From assembly GCA_017417215.1 (NCBI GenBank), contig JAFPZP010000073.1, forward strand, positions 1 through 44,009: a stretch of DNA of 44,009 nt. Direction: 5' to 3'. The stretch is from Candidatus Rifleibacteriota bacterium (GTDB lineage Bacteria > Muiribacteriota > Ozemobacteria > Ozemobacterales > Ozemobacteraceae). The translations under genes were made by a program, and so were the position numbers. Every line of letters starts with the position of its first letter. The first letter of the stretch is position 1. Positions 26,560-36,179 of this stretch are shown here, piece after piece. Under the pieces are notes generated by a model that saw only the letters and a list, made by a program, of their open reading frames with translations, had not been told where the DNA came from and did no database searches.

Positions 26560-27959
26560 AGCAATTTACGACTTCGATAAATGAATTGCAATTTGGTAGC
26601 CGATTGGTTCCAAGTTTTTACTATTATGCCAAAATCCTAAAGGATGAAAATGTCAAAAAGGGGATTGAATATATTAAGTTAGGTGATTACAGTATTATTT
26701 CAGATGGCGAACACTCCGCAATTCCAAGAAATAATATAAGTGGTATAAGATACTTATATGGTAGAAATATTAAGGAGGGGGTAATAGATTTTGACCCTAT
26801 ATCTGATGATTCATATATATATCAATATGATTATGACAATTTTAAACGTTGCCATATCAAAGAAAATGATGTTTTGATTGCAATATATGGTACTGTTGGA
26901 AAGTCAGCTGTATATAAGAGTAGTTATGTTGGTGTTGCTGGTATTCCGAGACATATAGCAAATATAACTCTTAAAGCATCAGCACCAATAACACCTGAAT
27001 ATCTGAGTGCGTTCTTTAGAACAAAATATGGTAAGTGGCAGATGAATAGCTTAATGACAGGTAATATTCAGCAGTTACTATCTTTAAAAAATCTTAGAGC
27101 TTTTGATGTCCCTGTTCTTTTAGAAGCAAAAGTAAAAGAAGTAACAGAAAGAGAAAAAGAAGCTTTGAAGTGTGAAATCAAAGCACAGCAATTGTTATCT
27201 GAAGCAAAACAAATTTTTTATGATGGTTTAGGGTTTGAGGTAAAAACAGTTAAACGCAATTTTACATTTTCGGTTCTAAGTAAAGAAATGTTTGAAAATA
27301 ATATTTGGTCAACAAGTTTTTATGATAAATTATATGTTAAAATGTCAGACGTTATTGCAAAATATAATTCTGTTGCTACTTTAGGTACTGTAGCAGCATT
27401 GAAGCATGGAAACGAAGTGGGAAGTGACAATTATAAGAGCTTTTCAGAAAAGAAAACTAACGATAAGGCTTTTATTAGGACTTCTGATATAGTAAACAAC
27501 GAGCTTGATTTATATCCAGATTATTATGTAGATGAAGAAGTGTATCAGGATATAAAACAAGATATCAAACCAACAGACGTTGTCTTTACAAAGGATGGAA
27601 AAATTGGTTGTGTTGCAATGATAACGGAAGCAGATAATGTTATTATTTCATCTGGTTTGGAAAGGTTACGTCTTAACGCTAAGGGAAAGAAATTGGGATT
27701 AACACAGGAATATTTGTTTTTAGCATTATCTATTCCAGAGGTTGGAAGATACGCTGCAATAAGAAGAACTGTGATAGCATCTACAATTCCTCATCTACGG
27801 GAAGAAAGATTAAAAGAAATAGAAATACCGATAGAAGATAAAACGCATATTGAGAAAATCTCAAAACTTGTTGAGGATGCCTTTAATCTAAGGATACAAA
27901 GGAAAAAACTAATTCAAGAACAAGATGTAAAATTTCAAACATATTTGGAAGGTTGGTAA
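26556..27959 (+). CDS. Restriction-modification specificity subunit (HsdS-like)
   Basis: The 467-residue protein has two target-recognition domains (about 30-190 and 265-430), each followed by a helical spacer: EVTEREKEALKCEIKAQQLL at about 195-230, and the C-terminal EKISKLVEDAFNLRIQRKKL. TRD1 holds YLYGRNIKEG and a later GNIQQLLSLKNL. TRD2 holds FIRTSDIVNNEL, KPTDVVFTKDGKIGC and STIPHLREERLKEIEIP, the usual ends of HsdS recognition domains. It should pair with the upstream nuclease-methyltransferase to recognise a bipartite site. Translation is coupled by a 4-bp overlap. The gene appears complete. Confidence 0.88.
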   Translation: MKQFTTSINELQFGSRLVPSFYYYAKILKDENVKKGIEYIKLGDYSIISDGEHSAIPRNNISGIRYLYGRNIKEGVIDFDPISDDSYIYQYDYDNFKRCHIKENDVLIAIYGTVGKSAVYKSSYVGVAGIPRHIANITLKASAPITPEYLSAFFRTKYGKWQMNSLMTGNIQQLLSLKNLRAFDVPVLLEAKVKEVTEREKEALKCEIKAQQLLSEAKQIFYDGLGFEVKTVKRNFTFSVLSKEMFENNIWSTSFYDKLYVKMSDVIAKYNSVATLGTVAALKHGNEVGSDNYKSFSEKKTNDKAFIRTSDIVNNELDLYPDYYVDEEVYQDIKQDIKPTDVVFTKDGKIGCVAMITEADNVIISSGLERLRLNAKGKKLGLTQEYLFLALSIPEVGRYAAIRRTVIASTIPHLREERLKEIEIPIEDKTHIEKISKLVEDAFNLRIQRKKLIQEQDVKFQTYLEGW

Positions 27960-28030
27960 AAGAAAAGGTTTCTTATAATTATTTTTTTATTAATTGTCAT
28001 CTTACTAATTAGTTTTTCTATAAATTGTTA

Positions 28031-28216
28031 CTATATAGAAGTTGTAAAGAATATAAGTGCTAAAACAAGAAAAGCTCCTGATGTAAAAAAATTACTTATA
28101 TTTTCATTAAAATCTTCAATTCTTTCTTCTCTTATTTTTCCGTTAATTATTTTTACCATAAAAGCTTCATAACTTGATGAAAAATTTTTTTCTAAACTTT
28201 TATCATAATTTGGCAT
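28031..28216 (-). CDS. Possible small tail-anchored protein
   Basis: A 61-residue frame with a charged N-terminal part and one hydrophobic C-terminal segment (about 47-60). It starts with ATG but has no clear ribosome binding site or promoter, and lies in the AT-rich gap between hsdS and the Res remnant. It could be chance coding; I recognise no family. Confidence 0.2.
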   Translation of the reverse strand: MPNYDKSLEKNFSSSYEAFMVKIINGKIREERIEDFNENISNFFTSGAFLVLALIFFTTSI

Positions 28217-28236
28217 AATTGCTTTATTTTCACAGT

Positions 28237-29721
28237 CTGTTTTGGTTTTTCCATGAACTTAAAAGAATACAGATTTATCTTCTCTCATTCCGTCAGGAAG
28301 TTGGCAGGGGTATGAGAATCTGCTTAGACAAAGATGGTAACCGAATGGATTACATAACTTGCGATAGGGATTTCCATAATATAAATTGTCTAACTGTAAT
28401 TGCCAACGAAAGCTATGCAAGCTTTGTGAGCGAGTTGCAGAAGCAGATCAAAGAAGTGCTTTACGATAGACCAACAGAAGTTGGCGAAGATTTCTTCTAC
28501 AAAAAGGAAGTTGCTTATAAACTACCTGATGGCACATATGAAAAACATGAACTTACATTGCATGAGGCAGTTGCGATTTATGACTATTGCACAAGCAATA
28601 ATTATGTTGATAGGGCAGGGCATATTACTGAAAAGTATCGCGAAGATACGGCTTCTGGTAAGCTAGCAAAGCTTCCAGAACAATTAGAGCCTTACTCTGA
28701 ATTTATACATAAGCATTTACAAGGCGTTTTTGATAAGAAGCAATTTGATGATATGGTCGGCAACGCTAATCAGCCAAAAGTTGAAGACAAGGGCTTGAAT
28801 GATAACTTCAAGAAAGATGATTTCAGAAAGCTTTGGAGCATGATAAATCATAAATATGTATATCATGTTGATTACGACAGCAATTTACTTATAGAAAAAG
28901 CTATTGAGGCAATTTGCAAAAACGACTTTTATGTTACCAAACTTCAATATACTAGAACTATTGGCGGTCAGACCGATAAAATGAAGCAGGAAGATGTTAA
29001 GAATGGAACTTCATTTGTTGAAGAGTCTACTAATAGATTTATAGCTGAATACCCTGCCGAAACCAACACAAAGTATGATTTAATCGGTCAGATAGCTAAA
29101 GAAACTCGTCTCACAAGAAAAACGGTAGCATTGATTCTGAACGGTATTACTATTGATAAATTTCATCTTTATGCTATGAATCCAGAAGACTTTATTAAAA
29201 AAGCTACAAAAGCTATTAACGATGTTAAAGCTAAGCTTATTGTTGATAACATTGTTTATCAGCAGACTAACGAAGTTTATACAGATGGCATCTTTGAAGA
29301 TAACTTGGAAAAGGATTATAAATTGGCTATTCCGACGAATAAGCATATTTCTGATTATATCTTTAAAGGAAGCCAATTAGACAGCAAGATCGAGGAAGAT
29401 TTTGTAAGAGAATTGGAAAAAGCCGAAGAAGTTGAAGTCTACGCCAAACTTCCTACCAGGTATCAGATTCCAACGCCTGTAGGCAATTATTCTCCTGACT
29501 GGGCCATCTGCTTTAAGAGAGATGCTAAGAATATCAAACATATTTATTTCATCGCTGAAACAAAAGGCTCTGTAGAAGCAAGTGATCTGCGACCTGTGGA
29601 ACAGGCAAAAATCTCTTGTGCCAAAAAGCTTTTCAGCCAGATTTCTAACGAAGAGATTTGCTACCATGAGGTCAACAGCTTCAAGAGTATGATGGATATT
29701 CTAGAGGCTAAAGCCTCGTAG
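28237..29721 (+). pseudogene. C-terminal fragment of a type III restriction enzyme Res subunit
   Basis: The frame is open from TTG 28219, but recognisable Res sequence starts only at helicase motif VI, SFRQEVGRGMRI (RQE at 28291). It runs through the C-terminal domain to a PD-(D/E)xK endonuclease site: SPDWAICF (Asp codon 29497), then IAETKG (Glu 29557, Lys 29563). The DEAD-box ATPase half, about 500 residues, is absent. In 28237-28285 other frames still read like the normal sequence before motif VI (ELK and NTDLSS), which points to small indels. The fragment has no ribosome binding site. The nuclease residues are intact but the motor is lost, so it is most likely inactive. Confidence 0.75.
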
Positions 29722-29747
29722 GGTGTAGGGCTTAGGGAATAAGGAAA

Positions 29748-29872
29748 ATGCGACCTTAAGTGTAAGAGTTGAAAAGGAATTAAAAGTTGAAGCCGAATCA
29801 ATTCTTTAAAAGCTTGGTATTTCAGTTTCAGTATTAATAAATTCTTTATATAGACAAATCCAACCTTTCTAA
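29748..29872 (+). pseudogene. Degraded RelB/DinJ-type antitoxin
   Basis: After an AAGGAAA site and ATG 29748, one missing base and one stop disrupt a reading that otherwise looks like an antitoxin start: ATLSVRVEKELKVEAESIL, then TAA where a Glu is common, then KLGISVSVLINSLYRQI. This is the ribbon-helix-helix region of RelB/DinJ antitoxins. It breaks off into a 9-bp tandem repeat; no toxin follows. The gene is dead. Confidence 0.55.
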
Positions 29873-29897
29873 CTCTTCCAACCCTTCTAACCCTTCC
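29862..29897 (+). repeat. Four tandem 9-bp units
   Basis: AACCTTTCT, AACTCTTCC, AACCCTTCT and AACCCTTCC follow one another, and a fifth unit begins with AAC. The repeat lies between the antitoxin remnant and the str promoter; the remaining bases to 29971 are A/T-rich with no gene. Confidence 0.85.
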
Positions 29898-29971
29898 AAC
29901 AAAATATTTTGTGTACATAAATTTTTCCCCAAAAAAAATAAAAAAAATCTTGAAAGTACGATGAAAAGTCA

Positions 29972-30000
29972 TTGACAGAGATTTAAAAAAGTGATATTAT
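29972..30000 (+). promoter_or_regulatory. Promoter of the str-S10 operon
   Basis: A perfect TTGACA (29972-29977) and TATTAT (29995-30000) with a 17-bp spacer. The predicted start is near 30007, giving a leader of about 70 nt before rpsL. Confidence 0.75.
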
Positions 30001-30007
30001 CCTTGAA

Positions 30008-30053
30008 CTAATCCTCTCAAAGGGCGGATTAGCACACAACAGTATGTTGTGTG
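30008..30053 (+). promoter_or_regulatory. Two leader hairpins upstream of rpsL
   Basis: CTAATCC (30008-30014) pairs with GGATTAG (30026-30032). Directly after it CACACAACA (30033-30041) pairs with TGTTGTGTG (30045-30053) around a 3-nt loop. No T-run follows, so these are not terminators. They fill almost the entire predicted leader and could serve ribosomal-protein autoregulation or RNA stability. Confidence 0.5.
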
Positions 30054-30077
30054 AATCTTAATAGGAAGGTGTTAGTC

Positions 30078-30452
30078 GTGCCAACAATTAACCAACTTAT
30101 TCGTAAGTCTAGACAAATTGTTAAGTACAAATCTAATTCACCAGCTTTGGACAAATGCCCACAGCGCCGTGGTGTTTGTACTGTAGTTAAGACAACTACA
30201 CCGAAGAAGCCAAACTCAGCTCTTCGTAAAATCGCAAGAATCAGACTTACCAACAAAATCGAAGTTACTGCTTACATCCCCGGTATCGGCCATAACTTAC
30301 AGGAACACTCTGTTGTTATGATTCGTGGCGGTCGTGTTAAAGACTTGCCAGGTGTTCGTTACCACATCATTCGCGGAGCTCTTGACTGTGCAGGCGTTGC
30401 AAATCGTCAGCAGTCTCGCTCTAAATACGGCGCAAAACGCCCGAAGAAATAA
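30078..30452 (+). CDS. rpsL: Ribosomal protein S12
   Basis: S12 is the 30S decoding-centre protein. I place the start at GTG 30078, which gives [13 protein letters not shown], the conserved beginning, with an AGGAAGGTG site 6-15 bp upstream; a longer frame from 30051 would run through a leader hairpin. The product is 124 residues with [10 protein letters not shown] and [13 protein letters not shown], the loops where streptomycin-resistance changes occur; the lysines are wild type. First gene of a 16-gene operon. Confidence 0.96.
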   Translation: MPTINQLIRKSRQIVKYKSNSPALDKCPQRRGVCTVVKTTTPKKPNSALRKIARIRLTNKIEVTAYIPGIGHNLQEHSVVMIRGGRVKDLPGVRYHIIRGALDCAGVANRQQSRSKYGAKRPKK

Positions 30453-30465
30453 GGAGAAGTAAATC

Positions 30466-30939
30466 ATGCCACGTCGTGGTCACATTACAAAGAGAGATTT
30501 AACTCCTGATTCAGTCTACAATTCTAAGCTTGTTACCAGATTCATCAACAATCTTATGTATTCTGGAAAGAAATCTATCGGTTCTAAGATTTTCTACGAT
30601 GCAATCGAAATGACTGCTAAGAAGAGAAAAGAAGACAATGCTCTTGAACTCTTCAAAAAAGTTGTAGATACTGCTAAGCCAATCGTTGAAGTTAGAAGTA
30701 AACGTATCGGTGGTGCTAACTATCAGGTTCCTATCGAAGTTAAACAAGACCGTGCAATCGCACTTGCTTTCCGCTGGATTCTTAAGAATTCAAGAGCTCG
30801 CAAAGAAAAATCAATGGCTGAACGTCTCTGTGGAGAATTCGATGACATTCTCAACAACACTGGCGCAACTATGAAGAAGCGAGACGAAGTTCACAGAATG
30901 GCTGATGCTAACAAGGCATTTGCTCACTTCCGTGTTTGA
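30466..30939 (+). CDS. rpsG: Ribosomal protein S7
   Basis: The 157-residue 30S head assembly protein. Standard landmarks: MPRRGHITKRDLTPDSVYNSKLV, FINNLMYSGKK, the VEVRSKRIGGANYQVPIEV loop and the C-terminal MADANKAFAHFRV. It has an AAGGAGAAG site and follows rpsL by 13 bp. In E. coli S7 is the translational repressor of this operon; no matching site was identified here. Confidence 0.97.
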   Translation: MPRRGHITKRDLTPDSVYNSKLVTRFINNLMYSGKKSIGSKIFYDAIEMTAKKRKEDNALELFKKVVDTAKPIVEVRSKRIGGANYQVPIEVKQDRAIALAFRWILKNSRARKEKSMAERLCGEFDDILNNTGATMKKRDEVHRMADANKAFAHFRV

Positions 30940-30979
30940 TTAAATCCTTAAAATTGGGCAATAGTTAAGGTAACAGAAA

Positions 30980-33115
30980 ATGACCGCAACCCATGATATG
31001 AACAAAATACGTAATATAGGCATCTGTGCTCACATTGATGCTGGGAAAACAACAACAACTGAACGTATATTGTTCTATACTGGAAAAGCCTATAAAATCG
31101 GCGAAGTACATGAAGGCACTGCTGTCATGGACTGGATGGTACAGGAACAAGAACGCGGTATCACTATTACTAGTGCTGCAACAAAATGTCACTGGTTAGA
31201 CGTTGATATCAATATAATTGACACCCCAGGTCACGTAGATTTTACTGCTGAAGTGGAACGCTCATTAAGAGTATTAGACGGAGCAGTTGTAGTTTTCTGT
31301 GCAGTAGCAGGCGTTCAACCACAATCAGAAACAGTTTGGCGTCAGGCTAACAAATACAGAGTTCCTAGAATTGCATTCGTAAATAAAATGGATAGAATAG
31401 GGGCCAACTTCGAAAAAGTAGTAGGGCAGGTAAAAGAAAAACTCAATGCCACTCCTCTTCCCTTAGTTCTTCCAATAGGTTCTGAAGATTCATTCAAAGG
31501 TCATGTAGATCTTCTAACAATGAAGGCTCACATTTGGGATGAAGACGCAGTTAAGTCTCACGGTGCAGAATTTAAAAAAGTAGATATACCAAGTGAATAT
31601 CTAGAACAGGCCAAAAGTGCCAGAGAAAGCTTGATTGATGCAATCAGTGCTTATGATGATGAAATTCTTGAATTGGCTCTCGAAGAAAAAGAAGTGCCTT
31701 TGGAATTAATCAGAAAAGCAATTCGTAAAGCAACTATAGAAAACAAAGTAGTTCCAATGCTTTGCGGTTCTGCATTTAAGAATAAAGGTGTTCAAGACTT
31801 ACTAGATTCAGTAGCTTATTATCTGCCATCTCCTCTTGATATTCCTCCGGCAGTAGCCTATAAAAAAGGAACTCATGAAGAAGTAGATATAGTTTCTGAT
31901 CCAGAAGGTCCGTTCTCAGCTCTCGTATTTAAAATTGCCACAGATCCTCATGTTGGAAAACTGTGCTATATGAGGATTTATTCAGGTAGTATTGAATCTG
32001 GAAAAGTCGTTTACAATGTTACTAGAGAAGGTCGAAAAGAAAGAATCGGTCGACTCCTGCAAATGCATGCAAACCAGCGCCAGGATATTCCCCGTGCTTC
32101 CGCTGGTGACATCGTTGCTGTCGTCGGTTTGAAGCAGGTTGCCACCGGAGATACACTTGCATCTGCTCCAGATCAGCCAACTCTAGAAAAAATCACTTTC
32201 CCTGACACAGTTATTTCTGTTGCAATCGAGCCAAAGACTCAGGGTGACTTGTCTCACCTTACTGAAGTTCTTGAAGCTCTTATGAATGAAGATCCGACTT
32301 TTAAAGCTAAAATAGACGCAGATACTGGTGAAACTTTAATTTCAGGTATGGGTGAACTTCATCTTGAAGTTATCGTAGATAGAATTTTGCGTGAATTTAA
32401 CGTAAAAGCAACTGTAGGTAAACCACAAGTTGCATATAAAGAAGGAATCAAAGACAAAGGTAAAGGCGAATGCGTATATGAACGCCAAATCGGCGGCAAA
32501 AATCAATTTGCTTCCGTTAACGTTGAAGTCGAACCTCTTGAAAGAGGAAAAGGTTTTGCCTTTGAAAACGGCTTGGATGCTGAAGTTCTGAAGAATTTGC
32601 CAAATATTTTTGTTAATTCTATAGAAAAAGGTTGCCAAGATGCCATGAATGATGGTATCCTATGTGGCTTCCCGGTAGTAGATGTAAAGGTTCGTTTGGT
32701 TGGCGCAATGCAGCGTGAAGGTGAAAGTAACGAAGTTGCTTTCAAGATCGCAGCTTACGAAGCAACTAAGAATGCTTTACGAAATGCCAAAGCAGTTCTG
32801 CTTGAGCCCTTCATGAAAGTTTCAATTGAAACCCCTGAACAATACATGGGTGATATAATTGGAAACATGAACTCCAGACGCGGCAAGGTAATTAACATGG
32901 AAATGCGCGATGACATCAGAGTTATCGACTGCCATGCTCCATTATCAGACATGTTTGGATATTCAACTCAGTTGAGGTCACTTTCACAGGGTAGAGCAAC
33001 CTTCACCATGGAGCTCTTGCACTATGATGAAGCCCCGAAGTCAGTTATTGAACGTATTCTAGGCGTTAATTCATATGGACAGCAAGCCGCTTTTGCAGCT
33101 ACTGAAAATATTTAA
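30980..33115 (+). CDS. fusA: Elongation factor G
   Basis: The translocation GTPase, 711 residues. The GTP-binding motifs are [10 protein letters not shown] (G1), [10 protein letters not shown] (switch I), DTPGHVDF (G3) and NKMD (G4). Domains II-V follow, ending with [27 protein letters not shown]. It starts 40 bp after rpsG with only a weak ribosome binding site. The usual next gene, tuf, is missing; rpsJ follows at 35 bp. Confidence 0.97.
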   Translation: MTATHDMNKIRNIGICAHIDAGKTTTTERILFYTGKAYKIGEVHEGTAVMDWMVQEQERGITITSAATKCHWLDVDINIIDTPGHVDFTAEVERSLRVLDGAVVVFCAVAGVQPQSETVWRQANKYRVPRIAFVNKMDRIGANFEKVVGQVKEKLNATPLPLVLPIGSEDSFKGHVDLLTMKAHIWDEDAVKSHGAEFKKVDIPSEYLEQAKSARESLIDAISAYDDEILELALEEKEVPLELIRKAIRKATIENKVVPMLCGSAFKNKGVQDLLDSVAYYLPSPLDIPPAVAYKKGTHEEVDIVSDPEGPFSALVFKIATDPHVGKLCYMRIYSGSIESGKVVYNVTREGRKERIGRLLQMHANQRQDIPRASAGDIVAVVGLKQVATGDTLASAPDQPTLEKITFPDTVISVAIEPKTQGDLSHLTEVLEALMNEDPTFKAKIDADTGETLISGMGELHLEVIVDRILREFNVKATVGKPQVAYKEGIKDKGKGECVYERQIGGKNQFASVNVEVEPLERGKGFAFENGLDAEVLKNLPNIFVNSIEKGCQDAMNDGILCGFPVVDVKVRLVGAMQREGESNEVAFKIAAYEATKNALRNAKAVLLEPFMKVSIETPEQYMGDIIGNMNSRRGKVINMEMRDDIRVIDCHAPLSDMFGYSTQLRSLSQGRATFTMELLHYDEAPKSVIERILGVNSYGQQAAFAATENI

Positions 33116-33150
33116 AAAAACGCTTGTCATTAATCACAGGAGATAGTAAA

Positions 33151-33462
33151 ATGGCGAAACAAAAAATGCGCTTGACTCTCAGAGCATTCGATCACAGATT
33201 ACTTGATGAGTCAGTCACCAAGATTTGCGCTACCGTTAAGAACAGCGGTACTAAGTATTCCGGTCCCATCCCGATGCCGACCGAAATCCGCAAATATACA
33301 GTTCTTCGTTCACCCTTCGTCAACAAAGACGCACGTGAACAGTTTGAAATGAGAATTCATAAACGCAATTTGGATTTGTTGAGTCCATCTGGTCAGACAG
33401 TTGACTCACTAATGAATATGGACCTTCCGTCTGGCGTAAACATCGAAATTAAGATGTTGTAA
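33151..33462 (+). CDS. rpsJ: Ribosomal protein S10
   Basis: The 104-residue 30S protein (also NusE). I use ATG 33151, preceded by CAGGAGATAGTAAA and giving [15 protein letters not shown]; an upstream in-frame start (33124) would add nine non-conserved residues. [18 protein letters not shown] and the C-terminal [12 protein letters not shown] are typical. Confidence 0.96.
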   Translation: MAKQKMRLTLRAFDHRLLDESVTKICATVKNSGTKYSGPIPMPTEIRKYTVLRSPFVNKDAREQFEMRIHKRNLDLLSPSGQTVDSLMNMDLPSGVNIEIKML

Positions 33463-33486
33463 TGGAAGGCAACTAGGAGGAAAAAA

Positions 33487-34110
33487 ATGGGCGTTAAGGC
33501 AATATTGGGCACCAAAGTTGGTATGACCCAGATTTTTACAGATGATGGAAACGTAGTTCCAGTAACCGTAATCAGCGTTGGTCCTTGCACTATTATCCGC
33601 AAGGGTGAAAAATCTGTTCAGGTCGGTTATCGTGAAGTAGCTCCTGAAGCAGTTAAGCGTTTGCTTAATCAACCAATGCGTATGTCTTTCGAAAAAGCTG
33701 GTACAAAACCATTCCGTTTCGTAAGAAGCTTGCCCGCTGACGGACTTGAAGCAATTGAACCACTCACCGAAATCAATGTTTCAATGTTTAAAGAAGGTGA
33801 CTCAGTTATAGTCACTGGAACCAGCAAGGGTAAAGGCTTCTCTGGCGCTATGAAGCGTCACAATTTTAACGGAGCTAACACTACACATGGTCAGTCTGAC
33901 CGTGCTAGAGCAACTGGTTCTATGGGTACCGCTACAGATATGGCTCGTACAATAAAGGGCAAAAAGCTTCCCGGTCAGTTCGGTAATGTTCGCCGCACTA
34001 TCAAGGGCCTCAAAGTCGTTAAGATCGATGAAAAGAAGAATCTTCTTCTGGTTAGAGGTTCCATCCCCGGAGCTACAAACGGTCTTGTTATCGTAAGACA
34101 GCAAGCTTAA
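33487..34110 (+). CDS. rplC: Ribosomal protein L3
   Basis: A 207-residue 50S protein that reaches the peptidyl-transferase centre. It begins MGVKAILGTKVGMTQIF and contains GTSKGKGFSGAMKRHNF and GSMGTATDMARTIKGKKLPG, conserved L3 loops. It is preceded by TAGGAGGAAAAAA, a near-perfect ribosome binding site. Confidence 0.97.
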   Translation: MGVKAILGTKVGMTQIFTDDGNVVPVTVISVGPCTIIRKGEKSVQVGYREVAPEAVKRLLNQPMRMSFEKAGTKPFRFVRSLPADGLEAIEPLTEINVSMFKEGDSVIVTGTSKGKGFSGAMKRHNFNGANTTHGQSDRARATGSMGTATDMARTIKGKKLPGQFGNVRRTIKGLKVVKIDEKKNLLLVRGSIPGATNGLVIVRQQA

Positions 34111-34127
34111 TGTGAACGGAGTTAAAC

Positions 34128-34748
34128 ATGGAAACCAAAATTTTTAATATGAACGGAACCGAAAATGGTTCAATTACTTTGAATGATGAAGTCTTTGCAG
34201 TTGTTGCTCATCCACAGAACATCAACGATATCGTAAAGGCTCAGTTGAACAATGAACGTCTTGGCACTGTTAACACTCTCACTAGAAGTGAAGTTAATGG
34301 CAATGTTAAGAAGATGTTCAAGCAAAAAGGCACTGGTCGTGCAAGACAGGGCGACATCAAGTCTCCACTTCATGTAGGTGGTGGTATCGCTTTTGGTCCT
34401 AAGTCTAAGACTTATGATCAGCGTCCTCCAAAGAAGGCCGTTGATAAGGCTATTAAAGGCGTTCTCTCTATTCTCGCTAAAGAAGGCGGAGTTCGCGTTA
34501 TCGAAGGTCTTGATTTTCCTAACGGCAAAACAAAAGATGTTTCTAAATTCATGAAAGACCTTAAACTTGATAAGGCTCTCCTTGTTGTTCCACAGATTTC
34601 AGATAACACTAAGCGCGCTGTAGCCAATTACAAGGGCGTTAAGGTTGTAACTCCTCTGAATGTTAATGTAGTAGATTTGCTCAAATATGGCCATGTAGCC
34701 ATTAATGTTGAAGCAGTTAAACCTCTCCAGGAGGCTCTTGTAAAATGA
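34128..34748 (+). CDS. rplD: Ribosomal protein L4
   Basis: A 206-residue 50S exit-tunnel protein. The extended loop KKMFKQKGTGRARQGDIKSP and GGGIAFGPKSKTYDQ is intact. In E. coli L4 represses the S10 operon, but here S10 is internal to the str operon. It overlaps rplW by 4 bp (ATGA). Confidence 0.96.
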   Translation: METKIFNMNGTENGSITLNDEVFAVVAHPQNINDIVKAQLNNERLGTVNTLTRSEVNGNVKKMFKQKGTGRARQGDIKSPLHVGGGIAFGPKSKTYDQRPPKKAVDKAIKGVLSILAKEGGVRVIEGLDFPNGKTKDVSKFMKDLKLDKALLVVPQISDNTKRAVANYKGVKVVTPLNVNVVDLLKYGHVAINVEAVKPLQEALVK

Positions 34749-35035
34749 AAACTCCTCAAGATATCATAATTCAACCTATCGTTTCAGAAAAAAGTTATGA
34801 ACATATGGCTGACGGTGTTTACCAGTTCAGAGTTGCTAAAACCGCTAACAAAGTAGACATCAAGAACGCTATAGAAACTATTTTCAAAGTTTCAGTAAAG
34901 AAAGTTAACACTACTACCGTTGTCAGCAAACCAAAAAGACGCGGTGTTTTCCAAGGCTACACTCCTTCTTGGAAGAAGGCTGTAGTTACTCTCAAAGAAG
35001 GCGATAAGATCGATTTCTTTGAAGGTATTGCATAA
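34745..35035 (+). CDS. rplW: Ribosomal protein L23
   Basis: A 96-residue 50S protein at the tunnel exit, docking site for trigger factor and [14 protein letters not shown] at the start and [31 protein letters not shown] identify it. Translation is coupled to rplD by a 4-bp overlap. Confidence 0.96.
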   Translation: MKTPQDIIIQPIVSEKSYEHMADGVYQFRVAKTANKVDIKNAIETIFKVSVKKVNTTTVVSKPKRRGVFQGYTPSWKKAVVTLKEGDKIDFFEGIA

Positions 35036-35052
35036 GTGCAAAGGAGATTGTC

Positions 35053-35880
35053 ATGAGTTTAAAAGTTTATAAACCAATTACTCCTTCACGCCGTTTTATG
35101 ACTGGTTTCGATTTTAGTGATATTACCACTAATAAACCATATAAACCTTTGTGTGAATGGTTAAAAACTACTGGCGGTCGTAACCATCATGGTCACGTTT
35201 CCTTCCGTCATCGCGGCGGTGGACACCGCACACTTTATAGAATTATTGATTTTAAGCGCAATAAAGATGGTATCCCTGGTAAAGTAGCCACTATAGAATA
35301 CGATCCAAATAGAACTTGTCGTATTGCTCTTGTTAACTACAAAGATGGTGAAAAGAGATACATCATTGCTCACGAAGGCATTAAAGTCGGTGACATTATT
35401 GAATCTGGTATTCATGCAGATATTCTTCCAGGTAACTGTCTCCCACTCAGAAATATCCCTCTAGGTTCTACTATTCACCATGTAGAATTCAAACCTGGTA
35501 AGGGTGCTCAGATTGCAAGATCTGCTGGCGTTAGTGCTCAACTCGTTGGTAAAGAAGGCAAATATGCTCAGATTAATATGCCTTCAGGCGAAATGAGAAT
35601 GGTTCTTCTTGATTGCCGTGCTGTTATCGGCCGCGTTGGTAACGCTGACCATATGAACGTAACAGTTGGTAAAGCTGGTAGAACTAGATGGAAAGGCATT
35701 CGCCCATTTGTTCGTGGTTCTGCTATGAACCCATGCGATCACCCACATGGTGGTGGTGAAGCTAAGACTAGCCGTGGTAGAACTCCTGTTTCTCTCTGGG
35801 GTAAACCTGCTCAGGGTTACAAGACCAGAAAGAAGAAAAATCAGACTGATAGACTGATTATATCTAGAAGAAAGAAGTAA
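35053..35880 (+). CDS. rplB: Ribosomal protein L2
   Basis: A 275-residue 50S protein near the peptidyl-transferase centre. It contains [20 protein letters not shown], the RNA-binding core [20 protein letters not shown], and [11 protein letters not shown] with the conserved functional histidine. An AAGGAG site precedes it. Confidence 0.97.
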   Translation: MSLKVYKPITPSRRFMTGFDFSDITTNKPYKPLCEWLKTTGGRNHHGHVSFRHRGGGHRTLYRIIDFKRNKDGIPGKVATIEYDPNRTCRIALVNYKDGEKRYIIAHEGIKVGDIIESGIHADILPGNCLPLRNIPLGSTIHHVEFKPGKGAQIARSAGVSAQLVGKEGKYAQINMPSGEMRMVLLDCRAVIGRVGNADHMNVTVGKAGRTRWKGIRPFVRGSAMNPCDHPHGGGEAKTSRGRTPVSLWGKPAQGYKTRKKKNQTDRLIISRRKK

Positions 35881-35892
35881 GGGAGAATAGAA

Positions 35893-36162
35893 ATGGCTAA
35901 GAAAGCTCCATTTGTATGTGCAAGACTAGTAAAGAGAATTCAGGAAATGAATGCTGCTGGCGAAAAACGTCAGATTAAGACTTGGTCTAGAGCTTCAACT
36001 GTATATCCTGAATTTGTTGGTCATACCATCGCCGTTCATAACGGTCGCAAACATGTTCCTGTTTTCATTACTGAAAACATGGTTGGTCATAAGTTGGGTG
36101 AATTCGCTCCAACAAGAACCTTCAAAGGTCACGCCAACGAAAAAGCTGTAAAGCTTAAATAA
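35893..36162 (+). CDS. rpsS: Ribosomal protein S19
   Basis: An 89-residue 30S head protein. [40 protein letters not shown] and [14 protein letters not shown] are the conserved core. It is 12 bp after rplB with its own GGGAG-type site. Confidence 0.96.
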   Translation: MAKKAPFVCARLVKRIQEMNAAGEKRQIKTWSRASTVYPEFVGHTIAVHNGRKHVPVFITENMVGHKLGEFAPTRTFKGHANEKAVKLK

Positions 36163-36179
36163 GTTGAAGGAGAACTAGG

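Noticed and set aside
29661..29972. Minus-strand ORF with VGRVRRVGRVRKVG
   Set aside because: Its repetitive protein sequence is produced by the 9-bp DNA repeat, and it runs across a dead antitoxin remnant.
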